Below, piece by piece: positions 33,862 through 41,761 of a stretch of DNA of 41,769 nucleotides. Position 1 is the first letter of the stretch, and every line of letters starts with the position of its first letter. This stretch comes from Propionibacterium sp. (GTDB lineage Bacteria > Actinomycetota > Actinomycetes > Propionibacteriales > Propionibacteriaceae), in contig JAAYVB010000005.1 of NCBI GenBank assembly GCA_012517405.1, positions 1 to 41,769 on the forward strand, written 5' to 3'. The notes under the pieces were generated by a model. It ran no database searches and was not told where the DNA came from. It saw only the letters and a list, made by a program, of their open reading frames with translations. The translations under genes and the position numbers were made by a program.

Positions 33862-35136
33862 ATGAATATCCAACGACGCCGGGTATCAACCCGCTCGGCA
33901 ATCCTTCGCACGACCGCGGTCGCAGGGATCGCGGCGCTCGCGCTCTCGGCCTGTTCTGGTGGAGAGACCTCCGGGGGTTCCTCACCCACCGGCGCCGCCG
34001 GTGATCTGGACCTGAAGGTCGGCACCATCTTCCCCCAGACCGGCTCGCTGGCAACTCTCGGCCCGCCCGAGATCGCCGGCGTGGACCTGGCCGTCAAGGA
34101 CATCAACGATGCGGCGCAGGGCTTGTCCGTCCAGGTCACCCACACGGACTCCGGCGATACGACAACCAACATCGCCACCCAGTCGGCGACTTCGCTGCTG
34201 TCCCAGGGAATGTCCGCGATCGTCGGAGCTGCGTCGTCCGGTGTCTCGATGACGATCATCGACCAGATCACCGGTGCGGGCGTTGTTCAGATCTCGCCGG
34301 CGAATACGTCGCCCGACTTCACGGACTACTACGACGACGGGTATTACTGGCGGACCGCGCCATCGGACGTCCTGCAGGGCCAGATCCTCGGAAACAAGAT
34401 CCTGGAGGACGGCAAGACCAAGGTCGGCGTCCTGTACATGAACGACCCGTACGGCATTGGCCTGGCCCAGAACCTCGTCAAGACCCTCGAAGCCGGTGGG
34501 GCCACTGTTTCCTCGAACATCACCTACGATCCGTCGGCCTCCAACTTCACCTCGGAAGTCGGCCAGGTGCTCGCTCAGAGCCCCGATGCCGTCGCGGTGA
34601 TCGGATTCGAGGAATCCAAGATCATCTTCTCCAACCTGGCGACCGAGGGTTTCGACTTCGCGAACCTGTACGGTACCGATGGCAACTACGGTCAGCTGGC
34701 GCCCGGTGATCAGCCCGACATCGCGGGTGCCCAGTTCACGAGCCCCGGCGTCAAGGCCACCGACGACTTCCAGGCCAGACTGCAGGAGCTCGTCGCTTCC
34801 CAGGGAGCAAGCCCGCTGAACGTCTTCAGCTATGCTGCGGAGGCCTACGACGCCACCGTCCTGACAGCGCTCGCAGCGCTGCAGGGTGGAGCTACCGATG
34901 GCCAGACCATCAGGGACAACCTGCAGTCGGTTTCGGAGGGTGGCACCAAGTGCACCACCTTCGGTGACTGCGCCGAGCTGCTGGCTTCCGGTACCGACAT
35001 CGACTACGACGGGCTGTCCGGCCCGATCACCTTCGATGCGAACGGCGATGTGACCGAGGCAACCATCTCGATCTACAAGTACAGCGCCGGCAACGAGTCC
35101 GCCTGGGTTGACCAGGTGTCAGGCACCCTCAGCTGA
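33862..35136 (+). CDS. livK: branched-chain amino acid ABC transporter substrate-binding lipoprotein
   Basis: This 424-residue protein of the Peripla_BP_6 family has a signal peptide ending in LALSAC (lipidated Cys31) and a Gly/Ser-rich linker. The ligand-binding fold follows: LKVGTIFPQTGSLATLGPPEI, the hinge-region SLLSQGMSAIVGAASSGVS, and GVLYMNDPYGIG. It is the only plus-strand gene of the liv system and converges on livHMGF. The ligand is inferred to be a branched-chain amino acid from the neighbours. The family also binds amides and urea. AGGAG precedes the ATG. Confidence 0.88.
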   Translation: MNIQRRRVSTRSAILRTTAVAGIAALALSACSGGETSGGSSPTGAAGDLDLKVGTIFPQTGSLATLGPPEIAGVDLAVKDINDAAQGLSVQVTHTDSGDTTTNIATQSATSLLSQGMSAIVGAASSGVSMTIIDQITGAGVVQISPANTSPDFTDYYDDGYYWRTAPSDVLQGQILGNKILEDGKTKVGVLYMNDPYGIGLAQNLVKTLEAGGATVSSNITYDPSASNFTSEVGQVLAQSPDAVAVIGFEESKIIFSNLATEGFDFANLYGTDGNYGQLAPGDQPDIAGAQFTSPGVKATDDFQARLQELVASQGASPLNVFSYAAEAYDATVLTALAALQGGATDGQTIRDNLQSVSEGGTKCTTFGDCAELLASGTDIDYDGLSGPITFDANGDVTEATISIYKYSAGNESAWVDQVSGTLS

Positions 35137-35155
35137 GGTCTGCTGTCTCATTTCG

Positions 35156-35206
35156 ATCACTCCGGGTTCCGGTTGAGGTGCGAGCCTCGCCGGGGCCCGG
35201 AGTGAT
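35156..35206. terminator. livK terminator hairpin
   Basis: ATCACTCCGGG (35156-35166) pairs perfectly with CCCGGAGTGAT (35196-35206) over 11 bp. The loop contains a second small stem GAGG/CCTC. It starts 20 bases after the livK stop. TGTCTGTCC follows, which is a weak U-run. Confidence 0.7.
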
Positions 35207-35260
35207 TGTCTGTCCACGGACGAAACACCCTCACTGCCGCGCAGGCAGATCCGTGCTGTG

Positions 35261-35314
35261 CCAAGGACCACGCCGCCACGCCAAGGACCACAAAGACGCG
35301 GACCACAAAGACGC
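35261..35314 (+). repeat. short direct repeats in the livK-livF gap
   Basis: CCAAGGACCAC occurs at 35261-35271 and 35281-35291, and GGACCACAAAGACGC is tandemly duplicated at 35285-35299 and 35300-35314. The units overlap, as if one GGACCAC element had been amplified with different tails. The repeats are non-coding. Confidence 0.75.
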
Positions 35315-35351
35315 CCCCCGAACGGTCAGGAGACCGCGCAAGAGGGGCGTC
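35310..35351 (-). terminator. hairpin at the end of the liv operon
   Basis: GACGCCCC (35310-35317) pairs with GGGGCGTC (35344-35351). On the minus strand the stem lies 42 bases after the livF stop codon and is followed by TTTGTGG. The loop is 26 bases, so it is a moderate terminator candidate. Confidence 0.5.
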
Positions 35352-35392
35352 CGAGGGGTCAATCCGACAGGGATCAACCAGACTTCTGAGAG

Positions 35393-36139
35393 TTAGCCGG
35401 CCTTGTGATCTGCAGCGAGAGTACCCAGGTAGAGCTGGATCACATTCGGGTCGTTGAGCAGTTCGTGCCCGGTGTCGACGTAAGCATCGCGCCCCATGTC
35501 GAGGACGTAGCCGCGATCACAGATCTGCAGGCATCGACGCGCGTTCTGCTCAACCATCATCACCGAGACGCCCGCGGCATTGATGCGGGCGACATTCAAG
35601 AAGGTCTCGTCCTGACGTACCGGGGAGAGCCCGGCCGACGGCTCGTCCAGCAGGAGCACGTGGGGATCCATCATCAGCGCCCTCGACATCGCCACCATCT
35701 GACGCTCCCCGCCGGACAGCGAGCCAGCGCGCTGGCCGAGCCGCTTCTTGAGTTCGGGGAACAGCGTGACAACGAAATCGAGGCGACTCGGGTACAGGCT
35801 CGGGTTCTGATAGCAGCCCATCTGGAGATTCTCGGCAATAGTGAGACTCTCGAAGACGTTCTCCGTCTGCGGAACGAAGCCGACTCCCTTGCTGACCAGC
35901 CGGTTGGCCCGCAGCCCGGTGATGTCTTTTCCGTTGAGTGTCACGAAGCCAGATCGGATCGTCACCAGCCCGAAGATGGCTTTGAGCAGGGTCGACTTGC
36001 CTGCGCCGTTGGGTCCGATGATCCCTACGAGCTCACCCTTGCCGACGTAGGCGTTCGTGCCGTTGAGAATGTTGACCTCGGGAACGTAGCCGGCGACCAG
36101 GTTCTCGACCTTCAGGACCGGCTGAGGAGTGGTGGTCAC
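35393..36139 (-). CDS. livF: branched-chain amino acid ABC transporter ATP-binding protein LivF
   Basis: This 248-residue ATPase is one of two that power the liv importer. Walker A is GPNGAGKSTLLKAIFGL, the signature is LSGGERQMVAMSRALM, and Walker B is VLLLDEPSAGLSP. The D-loop and H-loop region (MMVEQNARRCL) is typical of LivF. It overlaps livG by 4 bases and is last in livH-livM-livG-livF. Confidence 0.93.
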   Translation of the reverse strand: MTTTPQPVLKVENLVAGYVPEVNILNGTNAYVGKGELVGIIGPNGAGKSTLLKAIFGLVTIRSGFVTLNGKDITGLRANRLVSKGVGFVPQTENVFESLTIAENLQMGCYQNPSLYPSRLDFVVTLFPELKKRLGQRAGSLSGGERQMVAMSRALMMDPHVLLLDEPSAGLSPVRQDETFLNVARINAAGVSVMMVEQNARRCLQICDRGYVLDMGRDAYVDTGHELLNDPNVIQLYLGTLAADHKAG

Positions 36140-37101
36140 TGGGCGGATCCCCCTTCGGGCCGCGATGCGGCGTAGCTGGCGCGGATCTCCTTGACGACCT
36201 CTCCGAGGTCGCGATCCATGTTGGCGCCCAGATAGGCGTCCACAACGACCGGGTCCTTCATGACTTCGGTGGGCTTGCCCTCGGCGACGACACGACCCTC
36301 CGCCATCACCACCACCCAGTCTGCGATCGCCTGCACCATGTGCATGTCGTGCTCGACGAAGACGACCGTCATGCCTTGCTGCTTGAGGCGCACGATGTGC
36401 CCCAGCAGCGACTGTGTGAGGGCGGGGTTGACGCCCGCCATCGGTTCGTCGAGCATGACGAGTTGGGGGGCCGACATCAGCGCCCGAGCCATCTCGAGCA
36501 GCTTGCGCTGACCGCCGGACATCGACAGGGCGAGGTCGTCGCGCTTCTCGTAGAGCTTGAACTGCTTGAGCAGCTCCAGGGCGCGTTCCTCAATGCCGCG
36601 TTCCTGCGCCCTCCACAAGGGCGGGATGAGGCAGGCCCAGAAGCTTTCGCCGAGCTGGTCACGGGCGCCAAGCTTCATCGAGTCGATCACGCTGAGTCCG
36701 CCGAACGCCTTCGTGAGCTGGAATGTGCGGACCTCCCCTCGGCGAGCGATCTTCCACGCGGGGACCCCGGCCAGGTCAGTGCCGTCGAACTCCCAGCTTC
36801 CGCTGTCCGGCTTGTCGAAGCCGGTCAACAGGTTGAAGAAGGTGGTCTTGCCGGCGCCATTCGGTCCGATGAGTGCCGTGATGGCGTGGCGCGGGATCTC
36901 GACGTGCTCGACATCGACTGCCACCAGGCCACCGAAGGTCTTGCGCACGCTGTCGGCGATGAGAATCGGATCGACCTTCGCACATCCCGGCCCGATGTCG
37001 CCCTTCCACAGCGGATCGGGTAGCGGGTAGGCGTCGGCGGCGGATTCCTCGATCGCGGTCTCATCCAGGGACGCGCGCTCAGCTGCAATATCGTCAGCCA
37101 T
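36136..37101 (-). CDS. livG: branched-chain amino acid ABC transporter ATP-binding protein LivG
   Basis: This 321-residue ATPase has Walker A GPNGAGKTTFFNLLTGF, the signature LSMSGGQRKLLEMARAL, Walker B LVMLDEPMAGVNP and FVEHDMHMV. It carries an unusual N-terminal extension of about 45 residues (acidic, with AAERASLDETAIEES) and a C-terminal extension of about 20. The ATG at 37101 has GGAGG upstream at 10 bases and overlaps the livM end. Confidence 0.92.
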   Translation of the reverse strand: MADDIAAERASLDETAIEESAADAYPLPDPLWKGDIGPGCAKVDPILIADSVRKTFGGLVAVDVEHVEIPRHAITALIGPNGAGKTTFFNLLTGFDKPDSGSWEFDGTDLAGVPAWKIARRGEVRTFQLTKAFGGLSVIDSMKLGARDQLGESFWACLIPPLWRAQERGIEERALELLKQFKLYEKRDDLALSMSGGQRKLLEMARALMSAPQLVMLDEPMAGVNPALTQSLLGHIVRLKQQGMTVVFVEHDMHMVQAIADWVVVMAEGRVVAEGKPTEVMKDPVVVDAYLGANMDRDLGEVVKEIRASYAASRPEGGSAQ

Positions 37102-38074
37102 TGAACAAAACCTCCGACTTGCGTCCGAAAATCCCCTGGGGGCGGAAGATGACGAGCAGCATGATCGCCAGACCAACCATCATGTAGCGAATCTGACCGG
37201 ACTGCAGCGTGGTGATCGGCAGGACACCTGTTGAGACGCCCGCCGCGACAATGCCGTCGGTGAGTGCCAGCAGCGCCCAAAAGATCATCGCCCCGACGAT
37301 CGGGCCGAGGACTGTGGCGGCGCCACCGAGCAGCAGGATTGCCCACAAGAAGAATGTCGTCTGCGTTCCGTAGTTGTCCGGCTGCAGCGAGGTCGGCATG
37401 ATCGCGAATATCGCGCCCACCCCGGCCAGCACTCCACCGATCACGAGCACCTGCATCTTGTAGGCGAATACGTTCTTGCCGAGCGCGCGTACCGCGTCCT
37501 CGTTCTCGCGGATGCCCGTCACGACCCGACCCCAAGGCGAGCGCATGATCTGCCAGACGAACAGTCCGGCCAGCACCACCACGGTCCAGGCGACCAGACG
37601 CACCCAGATTGCGTCCGAGTTGTAGCGGATCGTTCCCAGCGTCCACGAAAGGTCGTCCGGAAGCGGATTCATGGCGAAGAAGCTGGCGCCCGACCGGTTG
37701 ATGCCGGTTGATCCCCCGGTCCAGGTACCCATTTCCGGCGATCGGACGACCAGCCGGACGATCTCAGCAGTACCGATGGTGACGATCGACAGGTAGTCGG
37801 CCCGCAGCCGCAGGGTCGGGACGCCGAGCAGGAGGGCCAGCAGCACGGAGCCGAGGACCGCAGCGAGGATACAGACCCAGAACGGCTGGTTGAAGGTGAC
37901 GGCGCACATGGCGAAGGCATAGCCACCCACCGCCATGAAGCCGGCCTGGCCGAAGTTCAGCAGCCCCGTGTAGCCGAAGTGAACCGCCAGGCCCAGTGCG
38001 GCCAGTGCGTAGGCTGCCGTCTGGGGTGTGATCAGTTCACTGAGCGCCACCCATAGGAAGTTCCAGTTCATCAT
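37094..38074 (-). CDS. livM: branched-chain amino acid ABC transporter permease LivM
   Basis: This 326-residue permease is mostly hydrophobic, with the family segments GYTGLLNFGQAGFMAVGGYAFA near the start and SPWGRVVTGIRENEDAVRALGKN, the cytoplasmic loop that contacts the ATPase. It forms the membrane channel with LivH. AGGAAGG lies just before the paired ATG codons at 38074. Confidence 0.92.
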   Translation of the reverse strand: MMNWNFLWVALSELITPQTAAYALAALGLAVHFGYTGLLNFGQAGFMAVGGYAFAMCAVTFNQPFWVCILAAVLGSVLLALLLGVPTLRLRADYLSIVTIGTAEIVRLVVRSPEMGTWTGGSTGINRSGASFFAMNPLPDDLSWTLGTIRYNSDAIWVRLVAWTVVVLAGLFVWQIMRSPWGRVVTGIRENEDAVRALGKNVFAYKMQVLVIGGVLAGVGAIFAIMPTSLQPDNYGTQTTFFLWAILLLGGAATVLGPIVGAMIFWALLALTDGIVAAGVSTGVLPITTLQSGQIRYMMVGLAIMLLVIFRPQGIFGRKSEVLFNG

Positions 38075-38089
38075 CGTTCCTTCCTGGCC

Positions 38090-39466
38090 TCAGCCGACCC
38101 GTTGTGCCTTGCCTAGGATGCCGCTAGGTCTGATCAGCAGGATTGCGATCATGACGATCATCGCCGCGACGTTCTTCATCGAGGTTGGGATGATGAAGGT
38201 CGACAGTTCGACGAACAGGCTGAGGATGAGTGCGCCGACGAGGGCTCCGTAGGCCGATCCCAAACCACCCAGCGTTACGGCAGCGAAGATCAGGAGGAGG
38301 ATCTGCGCACCACCCTGGAAGCTCAGGGTCTGGTAGAAGGCCACGAGCACGCCCGAGACGGCGGCAAGCGCGGCTCCACCCATCCACACCATGAGGATTA
38401 CGCGTTCGACGGCGATGCCGGCCGTAGCAGCCAGCATCTTGTTGTCGGCGACTGCTCGAATCGACTTCCCCAAACGGGTTCGTTCAAGAATCAGAACCAC
38501 GGCTGCCAACAGCACCAGGCACAGCACCGAACCCCAAAGGCCCCAGTAGCTCACCGGCACCCCGAACGGGGTGGCCACGGCGTCGAACGATTGCGGCATC
38601 ACCAGGCGGTTCGGGCCGAAGATGAAGGCGTAGATATAGCGCAGCAACAGGGATAGGCCGATGGAGACAATCATGATCTGGATGAGACCCACACGCTTCT
38701 TGCGCAACGGATGCCAGATCGTCGCATTCTGCAGCCAGCCGAACCCGGCGCCGGCCATCAGCGCGAGCAGCATGGCCGCCCAACCGTTCATTCCCGCGGA
38801 CGAGGTCATCGCGACGTAGGCGACGAAGCCACCGAAGCTGACCAATTCGCCGTGTGCGAAGTTGTTGAGCCCGGTCGTGCCGTAGATCAGTGAGACACCG
38901 ATGGCCGCGAGCGCAAGTATGAGGCCGAAGATGACCCCGCGTACCACCTTGGTCGCGAGCTGGTGTCCGAAGGAGCCGGTGTCCTGGGTGGTCGCCTCGC
39001 CATTGCCGGTCCCAGATGTATCGGTGCCGCCCGGTGTGGGACTGGCTGATGCCGAGGATGCTGAGCTGGACGGACTGGATGCCGATGATCCCGTCGTTGC
39101 GTCCTCGCCGAGCTTCAACACCACGAACGAGGATCCGGATGAGATCTTGTTGAACTCCAGCGGCGCACTCGGAGCCGGAACTCCCTCGGGAAGGGTGGCA
39201 GGATCCACCGCGATCATGTACAGGCCCGTTCCGGACACTTCGAGTTCGATACGACCGGCTGCGTCGGTCGTCCCCGAGGAATCCCCCGATGTGCCGCTCA
39301 CCACGACGTCCACCCCTGGGACGGGCTGACCTTCATAAGTGACCGTCACCCGGATGGTGTCTGCGGCAGCGCGGGCAGGCGAAGCGGCAATGAGTCCACA
39401 GACCGCGAACACCAAGGCCGAAATGATGCTTAGGAATGCGATCCTATTGCGAACAGTTGGGGCCAT
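38090..39466 (-). CDS. livH: LivH permease with N-terminal secreted Ig-like domain
   Basis: This 458-residue protein has two parts. Residues 1-34 are a signal peptide ending SPARAA. Residues 36-120 look like a secreted beta-sandwich of the carboxypeptidase-regulatory/Ig-like type (VTVTYEGQPVPGVDVVVSGT, DAAGRIELEVSG). Residues 121-165 are a Ser/Ala/Thr/Pro linker. Residues 170-458 are a normal LivH permease (SLIYGTTGLNNFAHGELVSFGG, RTRLGKSIRAVADNKMLAATAGI). The extra domain would sit outside the membrane, where it could contact LivK or the cell wall, but its role is unknown. GGGAG precedes the ATG at 39466. Confidence 0.88.
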   Translation of the reverse strand: MAPTVRNRIAFLSIISALVFAVCGLIAASPARAAADTIRVTVTYEGQPVPGVDVVVSGTSGDSSGTTDAAGRIELEVSGTGLYMIAVDPATLPEGVPAPSAPLEFNKISSGSSFVVLKLGEDATTGSSASSPSSSASSASASPTPGGTDTSGTGNGEATTQDTGSFGHQLATKVVRGVIFGLILALAAIGVSLIYGTTGLNNFAHGELVSFGGFVAYVAMTSSAGMNGWAAMLLALMAGAGFGWLQNATIWHPLRKKRVGLIQIMIVSIGLSLLLRYIYAFIFGPNRLVMPQSFDAVATPFGVPVSYWGLWGSVLCLVLLAAVVLILERTRLGKSIRAVADNKMLAATAGIAVERVILMVWMGGAALAAVSGVLVAFYQTLSFQGGAQILLLIFAAVTLGGLGSAYGALVGALILSLFVELSTFIIPTSMKNVAAMIVMIAILLIRPSGILGKAQRVG

Positions 39467-39515
39467 GTTTGATCTCCCGGATATGGACAATCGACACCGG
39501 TTGGGTTTCCTCAGT

Positions 39516-39578
39516 CAGGGGTGTTAAAAGGCTCACCAACCACTGGAATGCTAGGAGCCATTCATCACAGGGGTGTTA
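39516..39578. repeat. direct repeat upstream of livH
   Basis: CAGGGGTGTTA occurs at 39516-39526 and again at 39568-39578, 52 bases apart, about five helical turns. Both lie upstream of livH (50 and 102 bases before its start) and in the same orientation, as expected of paired binding sites for a regulator of the liv operon. The motif is not one I recognise. Confidence 0.6.
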
Positions 39579-39674
39579 CGGTGCTCTTCCCGCCATGTTT
39601 CTTTCGACCAGCGTGGCCGCTTTCGGGGGCTGGTCAAAGTGCCGGCGACGGCCCGGATGTGCTCGGCGGTCCGA

Positions 39675-40400
39675 TCAGATACCGACTGCGGTGCCGAAAA
39701 GGTGCCCCACCCCGAAGGTGACAGCCATGGTCAGCAGCCCCATGCCGATGTTGCGCAGTAACGCCGGCCCCGCCGGTGCGCCGCCCAGCCGGGCACTGAC
39801 CCAGCCGGTCACGGCGAGCGCGATGACGACCGCGGCCACGCAGATCCACTCCGCGTGACTGACGGGCAGCACGATCGCGATGAGGGGGATCATCGCGCCG
39901 AGGCTGAAGGCGGTCAGCGACGAGATGGCCGCGGCCCACGGATTGGTGAGGTCGTCGGGGTCGATCCCGAGCTCGGCATCGGCATGGGCCTGGAGAGCGT
40001 TATGGGCGGTCAGGTCCTTGGCCACCAACGCTGCCACATCGGGAGAGACGCCTCTGTCGATGTAGATATCGGTGAGTTCTTGGAGCTCCGCGGCGGGCAT
40101 GGTGTTCAGTTCCTGCTGCTCTTTGGCCAGCAGCGCACGTTCTGTGTCGCGCTGCGTGCTCACCGACACGTATTCGCCACCCGCCATTGAGAACGCCCCG
40201 GCGACCAACGCCGCGATGCCTGCCGTCGCGATCGCCAATGGCTGGCTGGTGGCGCCGGCAACACCGATGACCACCCCTGCGGTGGAGACGATTCCGTCAT
40301 TGGCGCCGAGGACTCCGGCGCGCAGCCAGTTGAGTCGCTGGTCGACCGAGCCGATGTGCTGCTCACCTGAATGCGGGTGACGTGCCCGAGGGCGTGCCAT
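39675..40400 (-). CDS. VIT family iron/manganese transporter
   Basis: This 241-residue CCC1/VIT1-like membrane protein has four to five membrane helices. Conserved features are RAGVLGANDGIVSTAGVVIGVAGA and AALVAGAFSMAGGEYVSVSTQRDTE at the N-terminus, and a central cytoplasmic helical region with Glu/Asp-rich metal-binding-like sequence. Family members export or sequester Fe2+ or Mn2+. AGGAGG lies 5 bases before the ATG. It stands alone. Confidence 0.9.
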   Translation of the reverse strand: MARPRARHPHSGEQHIGSVDQRLNWLRAGVLGANDGIVSTAGVVIGVAGATSQPLAIATAGIAALVAGAFSMAGGEYVSVSTQRDTERALLAKEQQELNTMPAAELQELTDIYIDRGVSPDVAALVAKDLTAHNALQAHADAELGIDPDDLTNPWAAAISSLTAFSLGAMIPLIAIVLPVSHAEWICVAAVVIALAVTGWVSARLGGAPAGPALLRNIGMGLLTMAVTFGVGHLFGTAVGI

Positions 40401-40562
40401 GCGGTCCTCCTCTGCTTGCCAGTGTTAGAGCTCCCTGTGCAATTATGCCCCGCATGTGCCCGGGTCGGCCTCGTCAGGTCAATCCCGGACATCGCGCGCT
40501 TGTTCCCCAGGAGGTAGCCGGTGACGCCGACTGCCTCGGCCGGGCGGCACCGAGACCTGCTG

Positions 40563-40586
40563 TTGTGACGAACCGGCCCATCACAA
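40563..40586. promoter_or_regulatory. inverted repeat TTGTGA-N12-TCACAA
   Basis: TTGTGA (40563-40568) is mirrored by TCACAA (40581-40586) with 12 bases between, and weak further symmetry outside (CTG/CAG). It lies between the divergent VIT-family gene and the unknown membrane protein gene and may be an operator. The spacing is too long for a CRP site (TGTGA-N6-TCACA). Confidence 0.4.
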
Positions 40587-40692
40587 GCAGCTCAGGTGAA
40601 GGTATTACTGTGGGCGACAGAAGGTCCCAACAGGTCCGGTCGGCGTGGTGCCCCTCGGAGCGCCCCTCTGATCGGCAGAAGGAGTCGAGATA

Positions 40693-41454
40693 GTGGCACG
40701 CACGAGTGGGACGAGTAGCGACTCGGCCGACAACACTGACACCAGCCGCCCCGCGGTGAAAGAAGGGGGCATCAGGGTCTCGGACATCCTTGCGGGCGGG
40801 CTGGCATCGGCGATCGCTGCGGTGGTGGGCGGCACCTTGGGCGCGGTCGGCAGCGTGGTGAGCGCCTTCGTGGTGAGTATCGTCGCCGGCATCACACTGC
40901 CACTGTTGCGACGTCCCCTCCGTACCGGCGAGGAAAAGCTCCACCACTTGGCTGCGAACGGGCATGGTACTGCGGCGCAATCGTCGAAGGACGCGACACA
41001 TGCCAAAGGCGAGAGCAACGCAAAGGGTCAGCGCACGAAGGCTGATAGCGCAACCCGCCGGCACCGCATTCACGTCGCCGTGGTTACCACGCTGATCGCG
41101 TTCGTGCTGGCCTTCGGGGTCATCTTCGCCATCCAAGCATTCTTCGGGCACTCGCTGTCGACCGGCACAGGTCAGCTGCAGCAGCAAGTATCGCGCAGTG
41201 ATCCAACAGACGACAGCACCGATGACAGCTTGCCGACGACATCCCAGCTGCCGTCAGCCTCGTCCCCCGCGGCGACGCAGACCTCGTCCCCCCGCCCGGC
41301 GGGCACCGCAATCACCCGCACGACGAACCCCGCCACGACCAGCACGACCACCGAGGCATCCGCCCCGCCCACCTCTGCTCAGGCACCGGCTTCAGCTCAG
41401 GCCGAAGACACCTCGCGCCAGCAGGGTCCGACCTCGAATACGACTGGCGGCTGA
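40693..41454 (+). CDS. unknown membrane protein with Ser/Thr/Pro-rich tail
   Basis: This 253-residue protein has a hydrophilic start, a long Gly/Ala/Val hydrophobic hairpin (about residues 30-72, ILAGGLASAIAAVVGGTLGA onward), a basic loop rich in Lys, His and Ala, and a second membrane helix (about 128-152). About 100 residues of Ser, Thr, Pro and Ala follow, as in wall-spanning stalks. I do not recognise the family. The GTG start has AAGGAG 8 bases upstream. The topology suggests the tail is extracellular. Confidence 0.75.
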   Translation: MARTSGTSSDSADNTDTSRPAVKEGGIRVSDILAGGLASAIAAVVGGTLGAVGSVVSAFVVSIVAGITLPLLRRPLRTGEEKLHHLAANGHGTAAQSSKDATHAKGESNAKGQRTKADSATRRHRIHVAVVTTLIAFVLAFGVIFAIQAFFGHSLSTGTGQLQQQVSRSDPTDDSTDDSLPTTSQLPSASSPAATQTSSPRPAGTAITRTTNPATTSTTTEASAPPTSAQAPASAQAEDTSRQQGPTSNTTGG

Positions 41455-41470
41455 TGACTACGACATAAGG

Positions 41471-41565
41471 CGAGTCCCTGGAATGGGACGGACTCCCTGG
41501 AATGGGACGGACTCCCTGGAATGGGACGGACTCCCCGGAATGGGACGGACTCCCTGGAAAGGGAT
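41471..41565 (+). repeat. five tandem 19-bp repeats next to the rRNA terminator
   Basis: The unit GGACTCCCTGGAATGGGAC repeats at 41490-41508 and 41509-41527, with near-identical units at 41471-41489 (starting CGAGT), 41528-41546 (one T to C change) and 41547-41565 (ending AAAGGGAT). There are no spacers, so it is not a CRISPR array. Each unit contains a partial mirror (GTCCC and GGGAC) that could pair between neighbours. It lies between the membrane-protein gene and the rrn terminator. Confidence 0.85.
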
Positions 41566-41596
41566 GACAGCCCCCAGAGAGCACAAAAGAGAGCAC

Positions 41597-41640
41597 AAAA
41601 AACTCCCCTTGAAGACCGAAGTCCTCAAGGGGAGTTTTGT
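41597..41640 (-). terminator. strong intrinsic terminator of the rRNA operon
   Basis: AAAACTCCCCTTGA (41599-41612) pairs perfectly with TCAAGGGGAGTTTT (41625-41638), and the loop contains a further GAC-CGAA-GTC stem. On the minus strand the hairpin directly follows the 5S rRNA gene and ends in a run of six T. It also has TTTTGTTTG on the plus side, so it may terminate both strands. Confidence 0.92.
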
Positions 41641-41643
41641 TTG

Positions 41644-41761
41644 TCCGGCAGCGTCCTAGTCTCCCACAGGCTCCCGCCTGCAGTACAATCGGCGCTGAAA
41701 GGCTTAACTTCCGGGTTCGGAATGGAACCGGGTGTTTCCCTTTCGCTATGGCCACCGAAAC
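41644..41761 (-). rRNA. rrf: 5S ribosomal RNA
   Basis: The minus strand reads GTTTCGGTGGCCATAGCG at its 5' end, the invariant 5S core CCGAACCCGGAAGTTAAG in the middle (about 41703-41720), and GGACGCTGCCGGA at the 3' end. The ends GGTGGC and GCTGCC pair to close the molecule. The length of about 118 nt is normal. The rest of the rrn operon (23S, 16S) would lie beyond the window's right edge. The exact ends are approximate by a few bases. Confidence 0.93.

Noticed and set aside
33553..33873. Minus-strand frame of about 106 codons in the parA-livK gap
   Set aside because: It overlaps the livK start and the parA promoter region, has unlikely composition, and no start signal.
39606..39635. Terminator after the VIT-family gene
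   Set aside because: GACCAG/CTGGTC is only a 6-bp stem with an 18-base loop and no T-run on the minus strand.
40563..40586. CRP/FNR-type site
   Set aside because: The half-sites resemble TGTGA/TCACA but the spacing is far longer than the 6 bases required.
41471..41565. CRISPR array
   Set aside because: The repeats are directly adjacent with no spacers, and there are no cas genes.
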